Source: Macrotis lagotis (Eukaryota > Chordata > Mammalia > Peramelemorphia > Peramelidae). Taken from it: DNA of 64,000 nucleotides. Shown here piece after piece: positions 54,655 through 64,000 of the stretch. Positions within the stretch are counted from its first letter, which is position 1. The number at the start of each line of letters is the position of its first letter. Under the pieces are notes generated by a model, which saw nothing but the letters and a program-made list of their open reading frames with translations, did no database searches and was not told where the DNA came from. The stretch spans positions 244,973,503 to 245,037,502 of the forward strand of contig NC_133661.1 of NCBI RefSeq assembly GCF_037893015.1, written 5' to 3'. Position numbers and translations under genes: made by a program.

Positions 54655-54985
54655 AAGATGTCAAACTTAGGTAGGGGAAGACAACCCAGATTAAAGTTTA
54701 ACTGAAAAATGTTTAGCAAAATAAAAATATAAGGGGGTAGTTAGATGGCTCAGTGGATAGAGCATTGGCTCTGGAGTCAGGAGTATCTGAGTTCAAATCC
54801 AGTCTCAGACACTTAATAATTACCTAGCTGTGTGACCTTGAGCAAGCAACTGAACCAAAATGACTTGCAAAAAACCTAAAAATAAAATAAAATAAAAAAT
54901 ATAAGGCAAAATAAATGATGTTAATTTGTGTTTTTCTAGGTCCCTCAGGAATCTAATTTCCATTAAGTTTGTGGCCATAGGGCTA
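54655..54985 (+). repeat. Unnamed dispersed repeat split by SINE
   Basis: AAAGATGTCAAACTTAGGTA, CAACCCAGATTAAAGTTTAA, GAAAAATGTTTAGCAAAATA, then after the SINE GATGTTAATTTGTG and AGGTCCCTCAGGAATC. Its complement is recognisable at 60330-60390 and 60765-60880. Name not known to me. Confidence 0.5.
54735..54894 (+). mobile_element. Marsupial SINE
   Basis: GGGTAGTTAGATGGCTCAGTGG head; perfect 12-bp TSD AAAAATATAAGG at 54723-54734 and 54895-54906. Confidence 0.94.
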
Positions 54986-55853
54986 TAGGATAATGAAATT
55001 ACAGATACAAAAACATACAAAGACTATCTAATGAGTTGTTCAGATGGAAGATCTTTGAGCTGTTTATTAATACATAGGGAGGGAGGACAAACCCTGGTGA
55101 AATGAATTGAATTATAGAAATGTTATGTGAATACAGAATCATAGACCTTTAAAAACAGATTTGTTATGTGAAAAGAATCGAGAAGCTCATAGCTGCCTAC
55201 TATACTAACAGGTTCTATGAAAAAAAAAGGATCAGTTGTGTTTAAAACTCGGCCTGATCACCCAAGCATAGTGATCTGCAAAGAGTAGGGAATGATTGTG
55301 GAATCGAGTTTGTAGAATCAAATTGAGTGTTTTGATTTGTTTGGAACAAAACTTATGATTTCATCAGGGTAGGGAATCTTCTCTTCAAAATTCTCTCTAC
55401 TGATACAATTTAGCAAATCTCTGGAAACCTATGGTCAGAAAGAATTACCTGGATGGCCACTGTACATTAAATGACTTATTTGTGGTGACATGATTTATGT
55501 GAGAAACAGGAAAGGAATACATGTCCAGAAACAAAGATTCCAGTCACTGGGATGGGGTGACTTTTATACAATAAACTCTTAGCCACACATACATATATAC
55601 ATTGATATATATACTCCTTATCACACAGTGTAATTGTAAAGCTTAAATCATACACAAAGACGTGAAAGGAATTTTATATATGTGTGTGTGTACATGCAAA
55701 CAAACACAAACATGCATGTACACACACTGCTAATACATACTATTTTTTCAGATATGGTAATTATGAAGTTCAAATGCCGTATACCCTTTATAATTACATC
55801 TGAGATTCACAATAACACTATGTGATAAAGTGTATATCTATGTGTCATGTGTG

Positions 55854-55856
<3 letters not shown>
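54986..55856. other. No recognised feature
   Basis: Unique-looking, AT-rich; short TG and CA runs at 55680-55730. Confidence 0.4.

Positions 55857-55895
<39 letters not shown>
55857..55895. repeat. (TA)n microsatellite
   Basis: About 18 uninterrupted AT units. Confidence 0.95.
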
Positions 55896-55899
<4 letters not shown>

Positions 55900-55944
55900 T
55901 ATTTATATATGTGTATGATCTCATCTTCAGAATCACCTTGTATC

Positions 55945-56099
55945 TGGGCGGCTAGGTGGTGCAGTGGATAGAGCACTGGCTCTGGAGTCAGGAATAACTG
56001 AGTTCAAATCCAGCCTCAGACATTTAATAATTACCTAGACATGTGGCCTTGGGCAAGCCACTTAACCCCATTGCCTTGAAAAGTCTAAAAAAAAAAGAA
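55945..56099 (+). mobile_element. Marsupial SINE, first of a tandem pair
   Basis: GGGCGGCTAGGTGGTGCAG to CCTTGAAAAGTCT plus A-run. The left TSD AATCACCTTGTATC (55931-55944) recurs only after the second SINE. Confidence 0.94.
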
Positions 56100-56257
56100 A
56101 GGGGTGGCTAGGTGGCGCAGTGGATAGAGCACTGGCCTTGGAGTCAGGAGTACCTGGGTTCAAATCTGACCTCAGACACTTAATAATTACCTAGCCGTGT
56201 GGCCTTGGACAAGCCACTTAACCCCACTGCCTTGAAAAATCTAAAAAAAAAAAAAAG
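56100..56257 (+). mobile_element. Marsupial SINE, second of a tandem pair
   Basis: GGGGTGGCTAGGTGGCGCAG, A box intact, B box GGGTTCAAATCT, tail CCTTGAAAAATCT plus A-run. Followed by AATAACCTTGTATC (56258-56271), the partner of the TSD before the first SINE. Confidence 0.94.
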
Positions 56258-56411
56258 AATAACCTTGTATCAAAGAAACCTAATGTATCATTCCTCCTTT
56301 TAGGGACAAGGAAAATGAGAAACAGATATGATGAAATGTGGCAATGATAACACAGTTCTTTAGAACAAGTATAGCACTTGAAACCAAGTTTTTCTTTGCA
56401 AAGTATATTCT

Positions 56412-56570
56412 CAGGGCTACCTAGGTGACACAGTGGATAGAACACCAGTCCTGGAGCCAGGAGGACCTGAGTTCAAGTTAAGCTCAAACACTTAACAATT
56501 ACCTAGCTGTGCAACCTTTGGCAAGTCAATTAACATCATTTCCTTGCAAAAACTAAAAAACAAAACAAAA
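56412..56570 (+). mobile_element. Marsupial SINE
   Basis: CAGGGCTACCTAGGTGACAC head; TSD AAAGTATATTCTC on the left, AAAGTATATACTC on the right. Confidence 0.92.
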
Positions 56571-56755
56571 CAAAGTATATACTCGTTTCAAAATAACTCA
56601 TTTCTTCTAAAACTCCTTGGTACCTAAGGGTATGGGGAAAGGAAGGGAAAGACCCTTTCTGAAGAAATTCAAGTGAAGATGAGGAGGTTGCTTCTATCAG
56701 AAATCAGAAGAAATCTGCAAAAAAAGTGAGAAAGAGCTTTGAAATCAGGGCTGAT

Positions 56756-56905
56756 GGGGGCATCTAGATAGCACAGTGGAAAGATCACCAGCTCTAGAAT
56801 CAGGAGGACTTGAGTTCAAATGCCACCTCAGACACTTAATAATTACATAATTGTATAATGTAGGGCAAGTCATTTAATCCCATTGCCTTGGAAAAAAATA
56901 AGACC
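56756..56905 (+). mobile_element. Older marsupial SINE
   Basis: GGGGGCATCTAGATAGCACAG, GAGTTCAAATGCCACCTC, GGGCAAGTCATTTAATCCCA. Confidence 0.85.
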
Positions 56906-57089
56906 TAGAGGTAAATTACAGTCCTTAGACAAGTACCCAAAGAGGTGCTTTAAATTTCATGTAAAAATTTGTAGGGAAAGGAAAACATATACAGTAATCA
57001 AACTCCATTATGTTTGGATCTTATGCTGTATTCCCCCCATCTAGACATCTTCAGACTATCCATAGTTCTTTAATTTTCTATTATAATAA

Positions 57090-57312
57090 TTTTTTAAATG
57101 GCATTTATATTGTGATTTAAAGACTGCAAAACATGTTATATGTTATCTCATTTGATTCTCACAACTACCCTGGAGTGTAGAATGATATTATTTCCCTCAT
57201 TACATATTTAGAAACTGAGGGTGAGTAAAGTCAAGGGATTTATTCAAATTTACTGCGAAGTACATATCTAAAGCAGAATTTGAAGTCATGTCTTCATGAT
57301 TACAAATCCAGG
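57090..57312 (-). mobile_element. MIR/THER SINE
   Basis: The plus strand has TGATTTAAAGACTGCAAAAC, CTCATTTGATTCTCACAACT, ATTTAGAAACTGAGGG and the SINE body complement to 57312. Confidence 0.65.
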
Positions 57313-57553
57313 ACTCTATAAGTCAGTTTTATCTTTTTTTTATCCTTCAAAATATAGAAATGTAAAGAAGGAAAGAAGGAAGAAACGTAAGAAGGAAAGG
57401 AGAGAAGGAGGGAAAGAGAAAAAAGAAAGGAGGGAGGAAGATAGCAACACTCAATTTGCTTTATTTTCTCTGTGCTGGTCTAAAAGTTCTTGAGATATGA
57501 CTAGAGATTTTCTTTCATCATCACCACTCTCAATAGTTATGACCCAGTCATTA
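57223..57553. repeat. Segment repeated after the assembly gap
   Basis: 331 bases repeated at 63669-64000 (332 bases), same orientation, with only three single-base indels seen by eye (near 57256, 57431 and 57485) and no substitution. Includes a (GAAGGAAAGAAG)-type purine run. Confidence 0.95.
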
Positions 57554-57889
57554 AGGAGCATCCCTGCTTATGCGATAGTAAGAATACCCTGAAAACTATG
57601 GAAGTTCTAATGAAAAGACTTTCTGCAGTAACAGGCTAGAACAGACAGCCTACAACCAACCTAATGAGTAAGTTCCATCCTCAAAGGCAGTACTTTTTCT
57701 TACCAATTCAATAAAGCTATCATGAAGATCCAGAGCAAAAGAGAAAGTATTAGATAAATGATTGGTCAGGAGACTTTCATTTTAGTTCTGAAACTAATGG
57801 ATATTTATCAAGTCATTTTGCATTTTTCCTATCTGAAATAACTAGCCTCTCTCATCTCATCTATAAACAATAATGTCAATGTATATGGT
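57554..57889. other. No recognised feature
   Basis: Unique-looking DNA. Confidence 0.4.
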
Positions 57890-58172
57890 ACTTTATTATT
57901 TGCACATCACTTTTTTTTCACAACAAACCCTCTGAGATAGACAATACATTTTTAATTATCCCTTTTTGATGAGTATAATAATAATTACATAGTACATTTA
58001 GGTTGCAAAAAGCCTTGCAAACATTATCTCATTAGTTCCTTACCACAACCCTGGAAGGTAAGAGCTATTATTATCATCCTCATTTAAAAGTGAGAAAAAC
58101 TAGGTTCAGAGGACATTAGGTCACTTAAAGAAGATGACAGAGCTAACATTGTTTTAGTTGGGTTTTGAACCA
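57890..58172 (-). mobile_element. MIR/THER SINE(s)
   Basis: AAAAGCCTTGCAAACATTATC, CATCCTCATTTAAAAGTGAG, TAGGTCACTTAAAGAAGATG and TTTGAACCAGGGCTC are the complement of a MIR-type element. A second partial one may precede it at 57895-57960. Confidence 0.65.
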
Positions 58173-58984
58173 GGGCTCTAGATTTACAAGTCCAAAGGGT
58201 TAGATGATATCTAAGCTAACTTCTTGATCTCTAATTCCCCAAGTAATATTCAGAGAGATCAAGAGAAACCTGATTCCTTGTTCTCAGAGGAATGAAGCTT
58301 CTTCCAGATCTTTTTGTGCCTGTGTTTTCTATGACCTATGCAATGTTTTTTCATTCTTTAAAGAGGGGAAGATAAATAGTCACTTGTTAAATAGATAGAT
58401 ACATTCTCACCCTTTTATTCCTCCTCCCAACAATCTCCTTCCTGGAAAACCCCCATCATTCATGGGTGGTTTGAGAAATGGTCCCTGAGGAAACTAGGCT
58501 CTCTTGGCTTGATAGATGTGAAAATTTCCCAGTTCTTCCATTTATGTATTAGTTTTTCCGTGGGAAAAACATTTATTGGTTTTAGGGCATTTATGAGTTT
58601 AAATAAAAACAAATACTCTCTATTGACTGTAGTCCATTATGCTCAGTTTCCTACAATGTAAGTGCTTCAAATAAAAATAGATTGGTTGGAGGGAATGTGC
58701 ATCAGTTCCAATAATGATGCAGCCAGTTTCAGAAGCATATGAATTTCAGTATAATGTTCCCCAGGCTTACAAAAAAGGGAAGCATATTGTTTCATGGGAG
58801 TGTTCAGTCTGCATTTTCTATATAAATGCTGTGGGTAGGTGAGAATGTTTATTGGATTCATGAAATGGATCTGGCTGAGGAAAGAAATGCCTACATAGAG
58901 TAGGTGGGGGAGGATTCATTGCAGAGTCTAAACAACAGGGAAGATAAGAATCTGGGGAGACAGCATCATCCAAACACTAAGACT
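58173..58984. other. No recognised feature
   Basis: Unique-looking DNA; no frame above about 65 codons. Confidence 0.4.
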
Positions 58985-59158
58985 GAGGGAGATTCATTGG
59001 ACAAAGAACTGACTTTGAGTCAGAGTTTACATAGAAGTTCTGGAAATTGTACATGGACAAGTCTGTTAACATTTCTGAAACTCAGTTTACTGATCTATAA
59101 ATTTGAAAGGGGGTACATTGAACCATTCTGCTTTGAAATCTATGATTCTGCAATTTTA
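58985..59158 (+). mobile_element. MIR/THER SINE
   Basis: TTCATTGGACAAAGAACTGA, ACATGGACAAGTCTGTTAAC, CTGAAACTCAGTTTACTGAT and AATCTATGATTCTG in MIR order. Confidence 0.55.
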
Positions 59159-59510
59159 GGGGATCCCTTGACAGAGAACACCATCTGTAACCAGAAAAGA
59201 ACTATTGAGTTCAAATGAAGACCAAAGATTATTATCTTAAGTTTTAAAAAAGTTGTCATATATTACATAATTTTTCTATTTCTAATGTTTTCTTTCCTCC
59301 TTAAGGAGGCTTTTTCTTGCAACACAATTAATTTTGATCTATGACTATCATGTAAACAAATGTAAAGATGATATCAGATTGCCTTTTGTTGGGGGAGAGA
59401 GGGAGGGGGGAAAGGTAAAATTTCAAAGCCTTGCAAAAAAATGATTGGCAGAAACTACTATTTTATATATATAATTGTAAAACAAATAGAATATTTATAT
59501 TATTAAAATA
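59159..59510 (+). mobile_element. L1 3' UTR end, older
   Basis: GAGAACACCATCTGTAACCAG, ATGAAGACCAAAGATTATTA, a G-rich block at 59388-59416 and TTTCAAAGCCTTGC are the L1 3' block in diverged form. Confidence 0.75.
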
Positions 59511-59984
59511 ACCTAGAATTCTATGATCTGCTAAATAATTGCAGGGCAACATCTCAGCCCGTTGAAGGGATCAGTTCTATTAAAAGGTATAATCTATGGT
59601 ATGCTGGGACCCAGTTCAAACCAGCTGATAAGAAACAACTGTTAAATATTCAGATCTGAGCACCTGCATCTCAGGAAATCAACAAACACTATAAAACTGG
59701 GCTTGATTCTTGTTTGTTGATTTAGATTTAGAAAGTGAAAGAAAATATTAATAATGAGGTTATTCTTAAAAGTATGTACTGAATACTCAGTGGAGCCAGG
59801 TATTAAAACATTGACCAACACACTGCAAGTCTGAAAGGAACTTGACAATTTGACTGTGGAGATCAGACTTCATATAAACCTTCAATGCCTAAAAAATAAG
59901 TATAGCCTGGCATTCAAGGTCCATTGAGAAAAATCCAACAAGTTTTTATCTCACAGTATTCCCAATTACATGTTCTATATTCCA
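59511..59984. other. No recognised feature
   Basis: Unique-looking DNA. Confidence 0.4.
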
Positions 59985-60130
59985 ATCAAACTGTGCCCTG
60001 ATTGCTTCCTGACATTTTTTGTCTCCCTGTGTTTGCTCACACATTTCCCTATACATGTCAAGGTTTCCTTCTGATCCTCCAAGTTTCAGCTCAACTATTA
60101 TCATCCTCCTGAAAATTTTCCCCATTCTGC
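59985..60130 (+). mobile_element. L2 3' region (possible)
   Basis: ACTGTGCCCTGATTGCTTCC, CAAGTTTCAGCTCAACTATT and CCTCCTGAAAATTTTCCCC resemble the L2 tail. Confidence 0.4.
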
Positions 60131-60329
60131 TAGCTCAAAAGAGAGGACTAATTTGGGTAGAATGGGGGGAGAGGATTATTTCCAGAAATGGGTACTCAAA
60201 AATCAAAAGACTTTTTGAAATAATGTTGCCATTTTGATTATCTAATCCAGTTAATATTTGAAAACTCTGTCCAGGAAGGAAGGAAGAGATAAACCACTGT
60301 GGTCTTAGAGGACGATTCTGTCATATCAT

Positions 60330-60570
60330 AGAGATCAATGGTGTCAAATTCAAATAGAAATGGGAGCAACTAAACCATACATAATGAGATATTTATCCTT
60401 CATTCTCAAAGAAGATCATGAAATCAGGGAGGTGATGCCAAGATAAGCAAGAGAATTGAAATTGAGTGGGGGGAGCTGGATAAATCACCAGTCCTACTTT
60501 CTCCTACAGAACTATCTGGTCCCAATGGGCAGATATAAATCAGGCTGACTGGAAATGACTCTAAAAGGGA
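60330..60570 (-). repeat. Unnamed marsupial dispersed repeats (probable)
   Basis: 60330-60400 (GTGTCAAATTCAAATAGAAA, AACTAAACCATACATAATG) is the complement of the 54655 repeat's edge. 60400-60560 (CCTTCATTCTCAAAGAAGAT, CAGGGAGGTGATGCCAAGAT) is a further repeat I recall from marsupial DNA without a name. Confidence 0.4.
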
Positions 60571-60623
60571 GAAAAATCAGGGTTAAGTTGACTATATATA
60601 CTTATTTCATCAAAATACATACT

Positions 60624-60765
60624 GAAGGGTAGTTAGGTGGTGCAGTGGATAAAGCATCAGACCAGGAGTCAGGAGTACCTGAGTGCAAATCCTGCCTCAG
60701 ACACTTGATACCTACTATGTGACTTTGGGTAAAGTCGTGTATCCCTGATTGCCTCCCATCCAGGG
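60624..60765 (+). mobile_element. Older marsupial SINE inside a dispersed repeat
   Basis: GGGTAGTTAGGTGGTGCAGTGG, GGAGTCAGGAGTACCTGAG, CTGCCTCAGACACTTGATAC. The 54655-type repeat resumes after it at 60765 (GCCAAACCATACAC). Confidence 0.85.
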
Positions 60766-60890
60766 CCAAACCATACACAAAGAATCCTTCAGACCACATA
60801 TTTATATTTATTTAATAGTCTCTGTTTTCATGCATCTTTATTTTGCTAAATATTCTCTAATTACATTTTAAGCTGGTTTTTGGAACACAC
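60766..60890 (-). repeat. Unnamed dispersed repeat, remaining part
   Basis: TTTATTTTGCTAAATATTCTC and TAATTACATTTTAAGCTGG are the complement of words at 54690-54725. Confidence 0.45.
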
Positions 60891-60914
60891 TTAAGAGTAT
60901 AGTGACATTAAATA

Positions 60915-61068
60915 AACATGAAAAATCCAATCTGCTCCTACTAGCCATCTTGCTGAACTCTGGAGGTATTGCCTTTAGGAAATGAGTGTTCATAAACTAA
61001 AGTAACCATGAATATATTAAGTGTGTGACTCAGTAGATAAAATACTAGATCAAAAGTAAGAAAAACTT
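60915..61068. repeat. Local duplication, copy 1
   Basis: Shares CCAATCTGCTCCTACTAGCC, GGAAATGAGTGTTCATAAAC, TAAAGTAACCATGAATAT and GTGTGTGACTCAGTAGATAA with 63029-63165, direct orientation, with scattered differences and a 15-base or so indel. Confidence 0.85.
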
Positions 61069-61285
61069 TATTAAATGTTTGAAACTTCTGATGTAGGTGA
61101 TGTAGGAGTCAGTAAGACATGAGTTCATGTTCAGCCATCCAGATTAGCTGTGTGACCCTGGGCAAGTCACATAATTGCTTGACTACAAAGTATAGATAAC
61201 AGCATCACCTACATCATAGGTTTGTGATAATTGAATATAATATTTGTAAAGAACTTAGAACAAAGATTGGCACATTGTAGCCAGT
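61069..61285 (+). mobile_element. MIR/THER SINE (probable)
   Basis: TAGCTGTGTGACCCTGGGCAA, GTCACATAATTGCTTGAC, then AACAGCATCACCTACATCAT and ATTTGTAAAGAACTTAGAAC. Confidence 0.6.
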
Positions 61286-61431
61286 AAATTATGGCACCAC
61301 CAAGAATGGAAGCACTATCACTTAAATATATTTTCAAGTGAATTAGAAACTAAGTAATCAGCATCTGAAAAAAATGTAATGAAAACAGCTAGTACTGACA
61401 TAGGAGACAAATATTGAGTTTTACGCAGTTT

Positions 61432-61625
61432 TAAGTGAACCTGTATGGGATTTTAATGGCCAAAGATACTAGAGTGGTTTACTATTTCCTTCTCCATGGA
61501 CTGAGACAAATGGAGATTTAAGGACTTACAAAGGGTGACAGAGCCAACAAGTGTCTAAGGCCAGATTTGAACTGAAATCATGTTAAATCCAGGCCCAGTA
61601 CTCTGTTCATGAAGCCATTTAGTTG
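61432..61625 (-). mobile_element. MAR1-type marsupial SINE
   Basis: CCAAAGATACTAGAGTGGTTT, ACTATTTCCTTCTCCATGG, AGAGCCAACAAGTGTCTAAG and CCAGATTTGAACTGAAATC; same layout as 7685-7935. Confidence 0.65.
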
Positions 61626-62249
61626 CTTGTAGAAGTAGGTTCTACCTTAATGTTTATCAACATGAAAATTTCAAATCAGAGCCTGAAGGCCCATCATGAG
61701 GAAAGATGGGGGATGTTTCTTCTAACATGTTTATGCAGGTGAGAGCTAGTTAAAATGACCAAGGGCAAATAAGGTGTTAGAAATTGTAGCTTCTGTGAAA
61801 ATGCATGGAAGGGACTGCTTATGTTGCCTTGGTGACAGTGAAGGAAAGGAAGGGGGAAATTTACACACTGATGCTAATCGTATTTGCTAAATGATCTCTA
61901 AGGTCATTTTCCAGCTCTAATGTTGCAGGATTGGACAATTCTAATTTCAACCCTGAAGCCTTCAACCCCAATCATACCAATAGCTCTATTTTTATTCCAC
62001 AAGCCCTACTCACCATCACCTAGCACCTGGCCCTGCAGTAAGATTACAGCAGTCACAGAAGGGACTAGCTTCAGAGACAAAAGCCTTAGATTCAAATCTG
62101 GTATTTGTTCCTTATGTCTCTTAGCAGTATGTTCCATCTATGTGACTTCAGACCTACCTGGACCACTTTATCTTATTATTGCCCACATTATAATCCTTAT
62201 ACAGAATAGGCAATTTTAATAAACACTTGAAATGAACTGAAATGGAATT
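61626..62249. other. No recognised feature
   Basis: Unique-looking DNA; a 99-codon frame at 61920-62219 matches no family I know. Confidence 0.4.
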
Positions 62250-62440
62250 GAATTGAATCATGGATACAGATGAGAGAAAAAAACACTGAATCAGAATTCA
62301 GAAATTTACATTAAAGTTTCAACTTTGATATTTTCTAGCTGAGTGACTGTAGGCTTCTGTTTTCTGAGCCATGATTTCTTAATGCATAAAAGAAAGTAAA
62401 AACACTTAGTTTATATCAAACTCTGGGGAGTTGTGATGAG
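62250..62440 (+). mobile_element. MIR/THER SINE (probable)
   Basis: CACTGAATCAGAATTCAGAA, TTTCTAGCTGAGTGACTGTA and TTGTGATGAGGAAAGTG in MIR order, diverged. Confidence 0.45.
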
Positions 62441-62511
62441 GAAAGTGTTTTGTATATTTCATTCACACAAAATAAACTAAAATTTAATGAAATATCTATT
62501 GGTTGTTTTAA

Positions 62512-62757
62512 TATTTTTAACCAATTAACAGATAACTATTTTAAAATAAAAACCCAAAATATAAAACACACTAAACCACATTTTGCCTGTAGTGATAAAC
62601 CAACATCTAAAAGAATCAATGAAGAAACTAAAATACAATGACTTTATTATTGCAATTTTTTATTTTTAACTAGTTATCAGGTAATTTTTTAAAAAATAAA
62701 CTCAAAATACCAACACAATTCTTCTTGAAGCGATAAACCATTTATAAAGTCAATCAA
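62512..62757. repeat. Diverged tandem duplication, AT-rich
   Basis: 62515-62622 and 62661-62757 share TTTTTAACCAATTAACAG / TTTTTAACTAGTTATCAG, TAAAATAAAAACCCAAAATA / AAAAATAAACTCAAAATA and AGTGATAAACCA / AGCGATAAACCA in the same order, about 147 bases apart. Confidence 0.65.
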
Positions 62758-63028
62758 TTCTCATGATTCTTAGCTTTTAGTCTGACAGAACTAACCCAAA
62801 TTAGCTAAAATAGGAGTTTTCATCTTCCTGTCAAAAAGAACAAGGTCTATTCTCACAAAAATGGACCAAAGTTTTTCAAACAGATCATGCTAAGCAAATC
62901 ATCACTTAATACATTTGGGCATGGTACTACTTTGTTTTTTATAACGGCTGAGTTCTAAAAAGGTTATTTCATGTGAAAAGTTTATGAGATAAGATTGCAA
63001 AGCTACAGATTCGTGAGAGCCCTAGAAC

Positions 63029-63165
63029 ATGAAAATCCAATCTGCTTCTACTAGCCAATCTTACTGCATTCTTAGGAAATGAGTGTTCATAAACTAAAGT
63101 AACCATGAATATATAAAGTGTGTGACTCAGTAGATAAAATACTAGACCAAAAATAAGAAAAACTT
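63029..63165. repeat. Local duplication, copy 2
   Basis: Second copy of 60915-61068. Here it continues into a SINE-like stretch (CAATCAGACCTCAGACCCAG, TTGTGTGACCCTGGGC). Confidence 0.85.
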
Positions 63166-63343
63166 GACTGCAATCAGACCTCAGACCCAGTTGTGTGACC
63201 CTGGGCCACAATGTTGAAACTTCACTGTAATTTTCTGAATTCTAATTTGTAGTTTTTGATTTCATCTTTAACCATGATTCAGTTCAAATCCAATTTAGTT
63301 CATCTCAAGTATTTCTTAAAATTGCCTTGCCCGTTCAAGGAAC

Positions 63344-63668
63344 NNNNNNNNNNNNNNNNNNNNNNNNNNNNNNNNNNNNNNNNNNNNNNNNNNNNNNNNN
63401 NNNNNNNNNNNNNNNNNNNNNNNNNNNNNNNNNNNNNNNNNNNNNNNNNNNNNNNNNNNNNNNNNNNNNNNNNNNNNNNNNNNNNNNNNNNNNNNNNNNN
63501 NNNNNNNNNNNNNNNNNNNNNNNNNNNNNNNNNNNNNNNNNNNNNNNNNNNNNNNNNNNNNNNNNNNNNNNNNNNNNNNNNNNNNNNNNNNNNNNNNNNN
63601 NNNNNNNNNNNNNNNNNNNNNNNNNNNNNNNNNNNNNNNNNNNNNNNNNNNNNNNNNNNNNNNNNNNN
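63344..63668. other. Assembly gap (325 N)
   Basis: Run of N. Any frame crossing it is meaningless. The sequence to its right repeats 57223-57553. Confidence 1.
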
Positions 63669-64000
63669 GAGTAAAGTCAAGGGATTTATTCAAATTTACT
63701 GCAAGTACATATCTAAAGCAGAATTTGAAGTCATGTCTTCATGATTACAAATCCAGGACTCTATAAGTCAGTTTTATCTTTTTTTTATCCTTCAAAATAT
63801 AGAAATGTAAAGAAGGAAAGAAGGAAGAAACGTAAGAAGGAAAGGAGAGAAGGAGGGAAAGAGAAAAAAGAAAGGGAGGGAGGAAGATAGCAACACTCAA
63901 TTTGCTTTATTTTCTCTGTGCTGGTCTAAAAAGTTCTTGAGATATGACTAGAGATTTTCTTTCATCATCACCACTCTCAATAGTTATGACCCAGTCATTA
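63669..64000. repeat. Near-exact second copy of 57223-57553
   Basis: Begins GAGTAAAGTCAAGGGATTTA right at the gap edge and follows the first copy to the window end. The three one-base indels (one lost G near 63702, one extra G near 63876, one extra A near 63930) are mostly in homopolymers. Confidence 0.97.

Noticed and set aside
4018-56257. tRNA genes suggested by A-box and B-box words
   Set aside because: Every such pair lies in a SINE with a SINE tail, and none folds into a tRNA with acceptor ends.
4018-60765. CRISPR-like recurrence of one 150-base unit
   Set aside because: The copies are dispersed, on both strands, of differing age and flanked by TSDs: a SINE family, not an array.
63256-63744. 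Frames of up to 162 codons spanning the N run
   Set aside because: The N run translates as unknown residues; the frames are artefacts.

Overview
The window is vertebrate genomic DNA from a marsupial, probably an Australian one and perhaps a dasyurid-like species. The evidence is about 37 copies of a tRNA-derived marsupial SINE (tail words GCCTTGCAAAAACCTAAAA), marsupial-type L1 and ORF2-less half-L1 (HAL1) elements, MIR/THER and MAR1-type SINEs, and a BovB-like RTE fragment. The species call is inference from recalled repeat styles, not a search result. I see no intact host gene, tRNA, rRNA or CRISPR array. The only host-derived coding sequence is a processed pseudogene of RFC5 (replication factor C subunit 5).

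Layout. 1-10034: the tail of a HAL1 cut by the window edge, an old HAL1 (about 905-3593), scattered SINEs, L2 and MIR relics, a compound TG/GA microsatellite, and a 5'-truncated L1 with a SINE inside it. 10051-20108: a full-length but decayed L1 with perfect 16-bp target-site duplications (TSDs); its 5' UTR is interrupted by a young HAL1 (10151-13391) that has its own TSD and a nearly complete ORF1. 20125-30500: SINEs, a second young HAL1 (23140-25988), a CR1/L3 relic, an old L1 and an LTR-like fossil. 30600-43893: L2, several L1 3' ends, a BovB-like fragment on the minus strand, and two HAL1 copies (39326-41849, itself inside an L1 3' end, and 42073-43893). 43894-57550: mostly unique or very old DNA with SINEs, simple repeats, a possible LTR remnant and the RFC5 pseudogene (53161-54613). 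57550-64000: unique and old repeat DNA, a 325-base assembly gap (63344-63668), and after it a near-exact second copy of 57223-57553.

How the parts relate. HAL1 elements encode only the L1 ORF1 RNA-binding protein, so they, the SINEs and the RFC5 mRNA copy must all have been moved by L1 reverse transcriptase supplied in trans. The most interesting signal is a stepwise series within HAL1. The oldest copies have a plain 3' UTR, an intermediate copy carries one antisense SINE in that UTR, and the young copies carry three. The family therefore appears to have captured SINEs and kept propagating with them. All of roughly 20 L1/HAL1 segments and most SINEs point the same way, which would fit an intron of a minus-strand gene, though no exon is visible.
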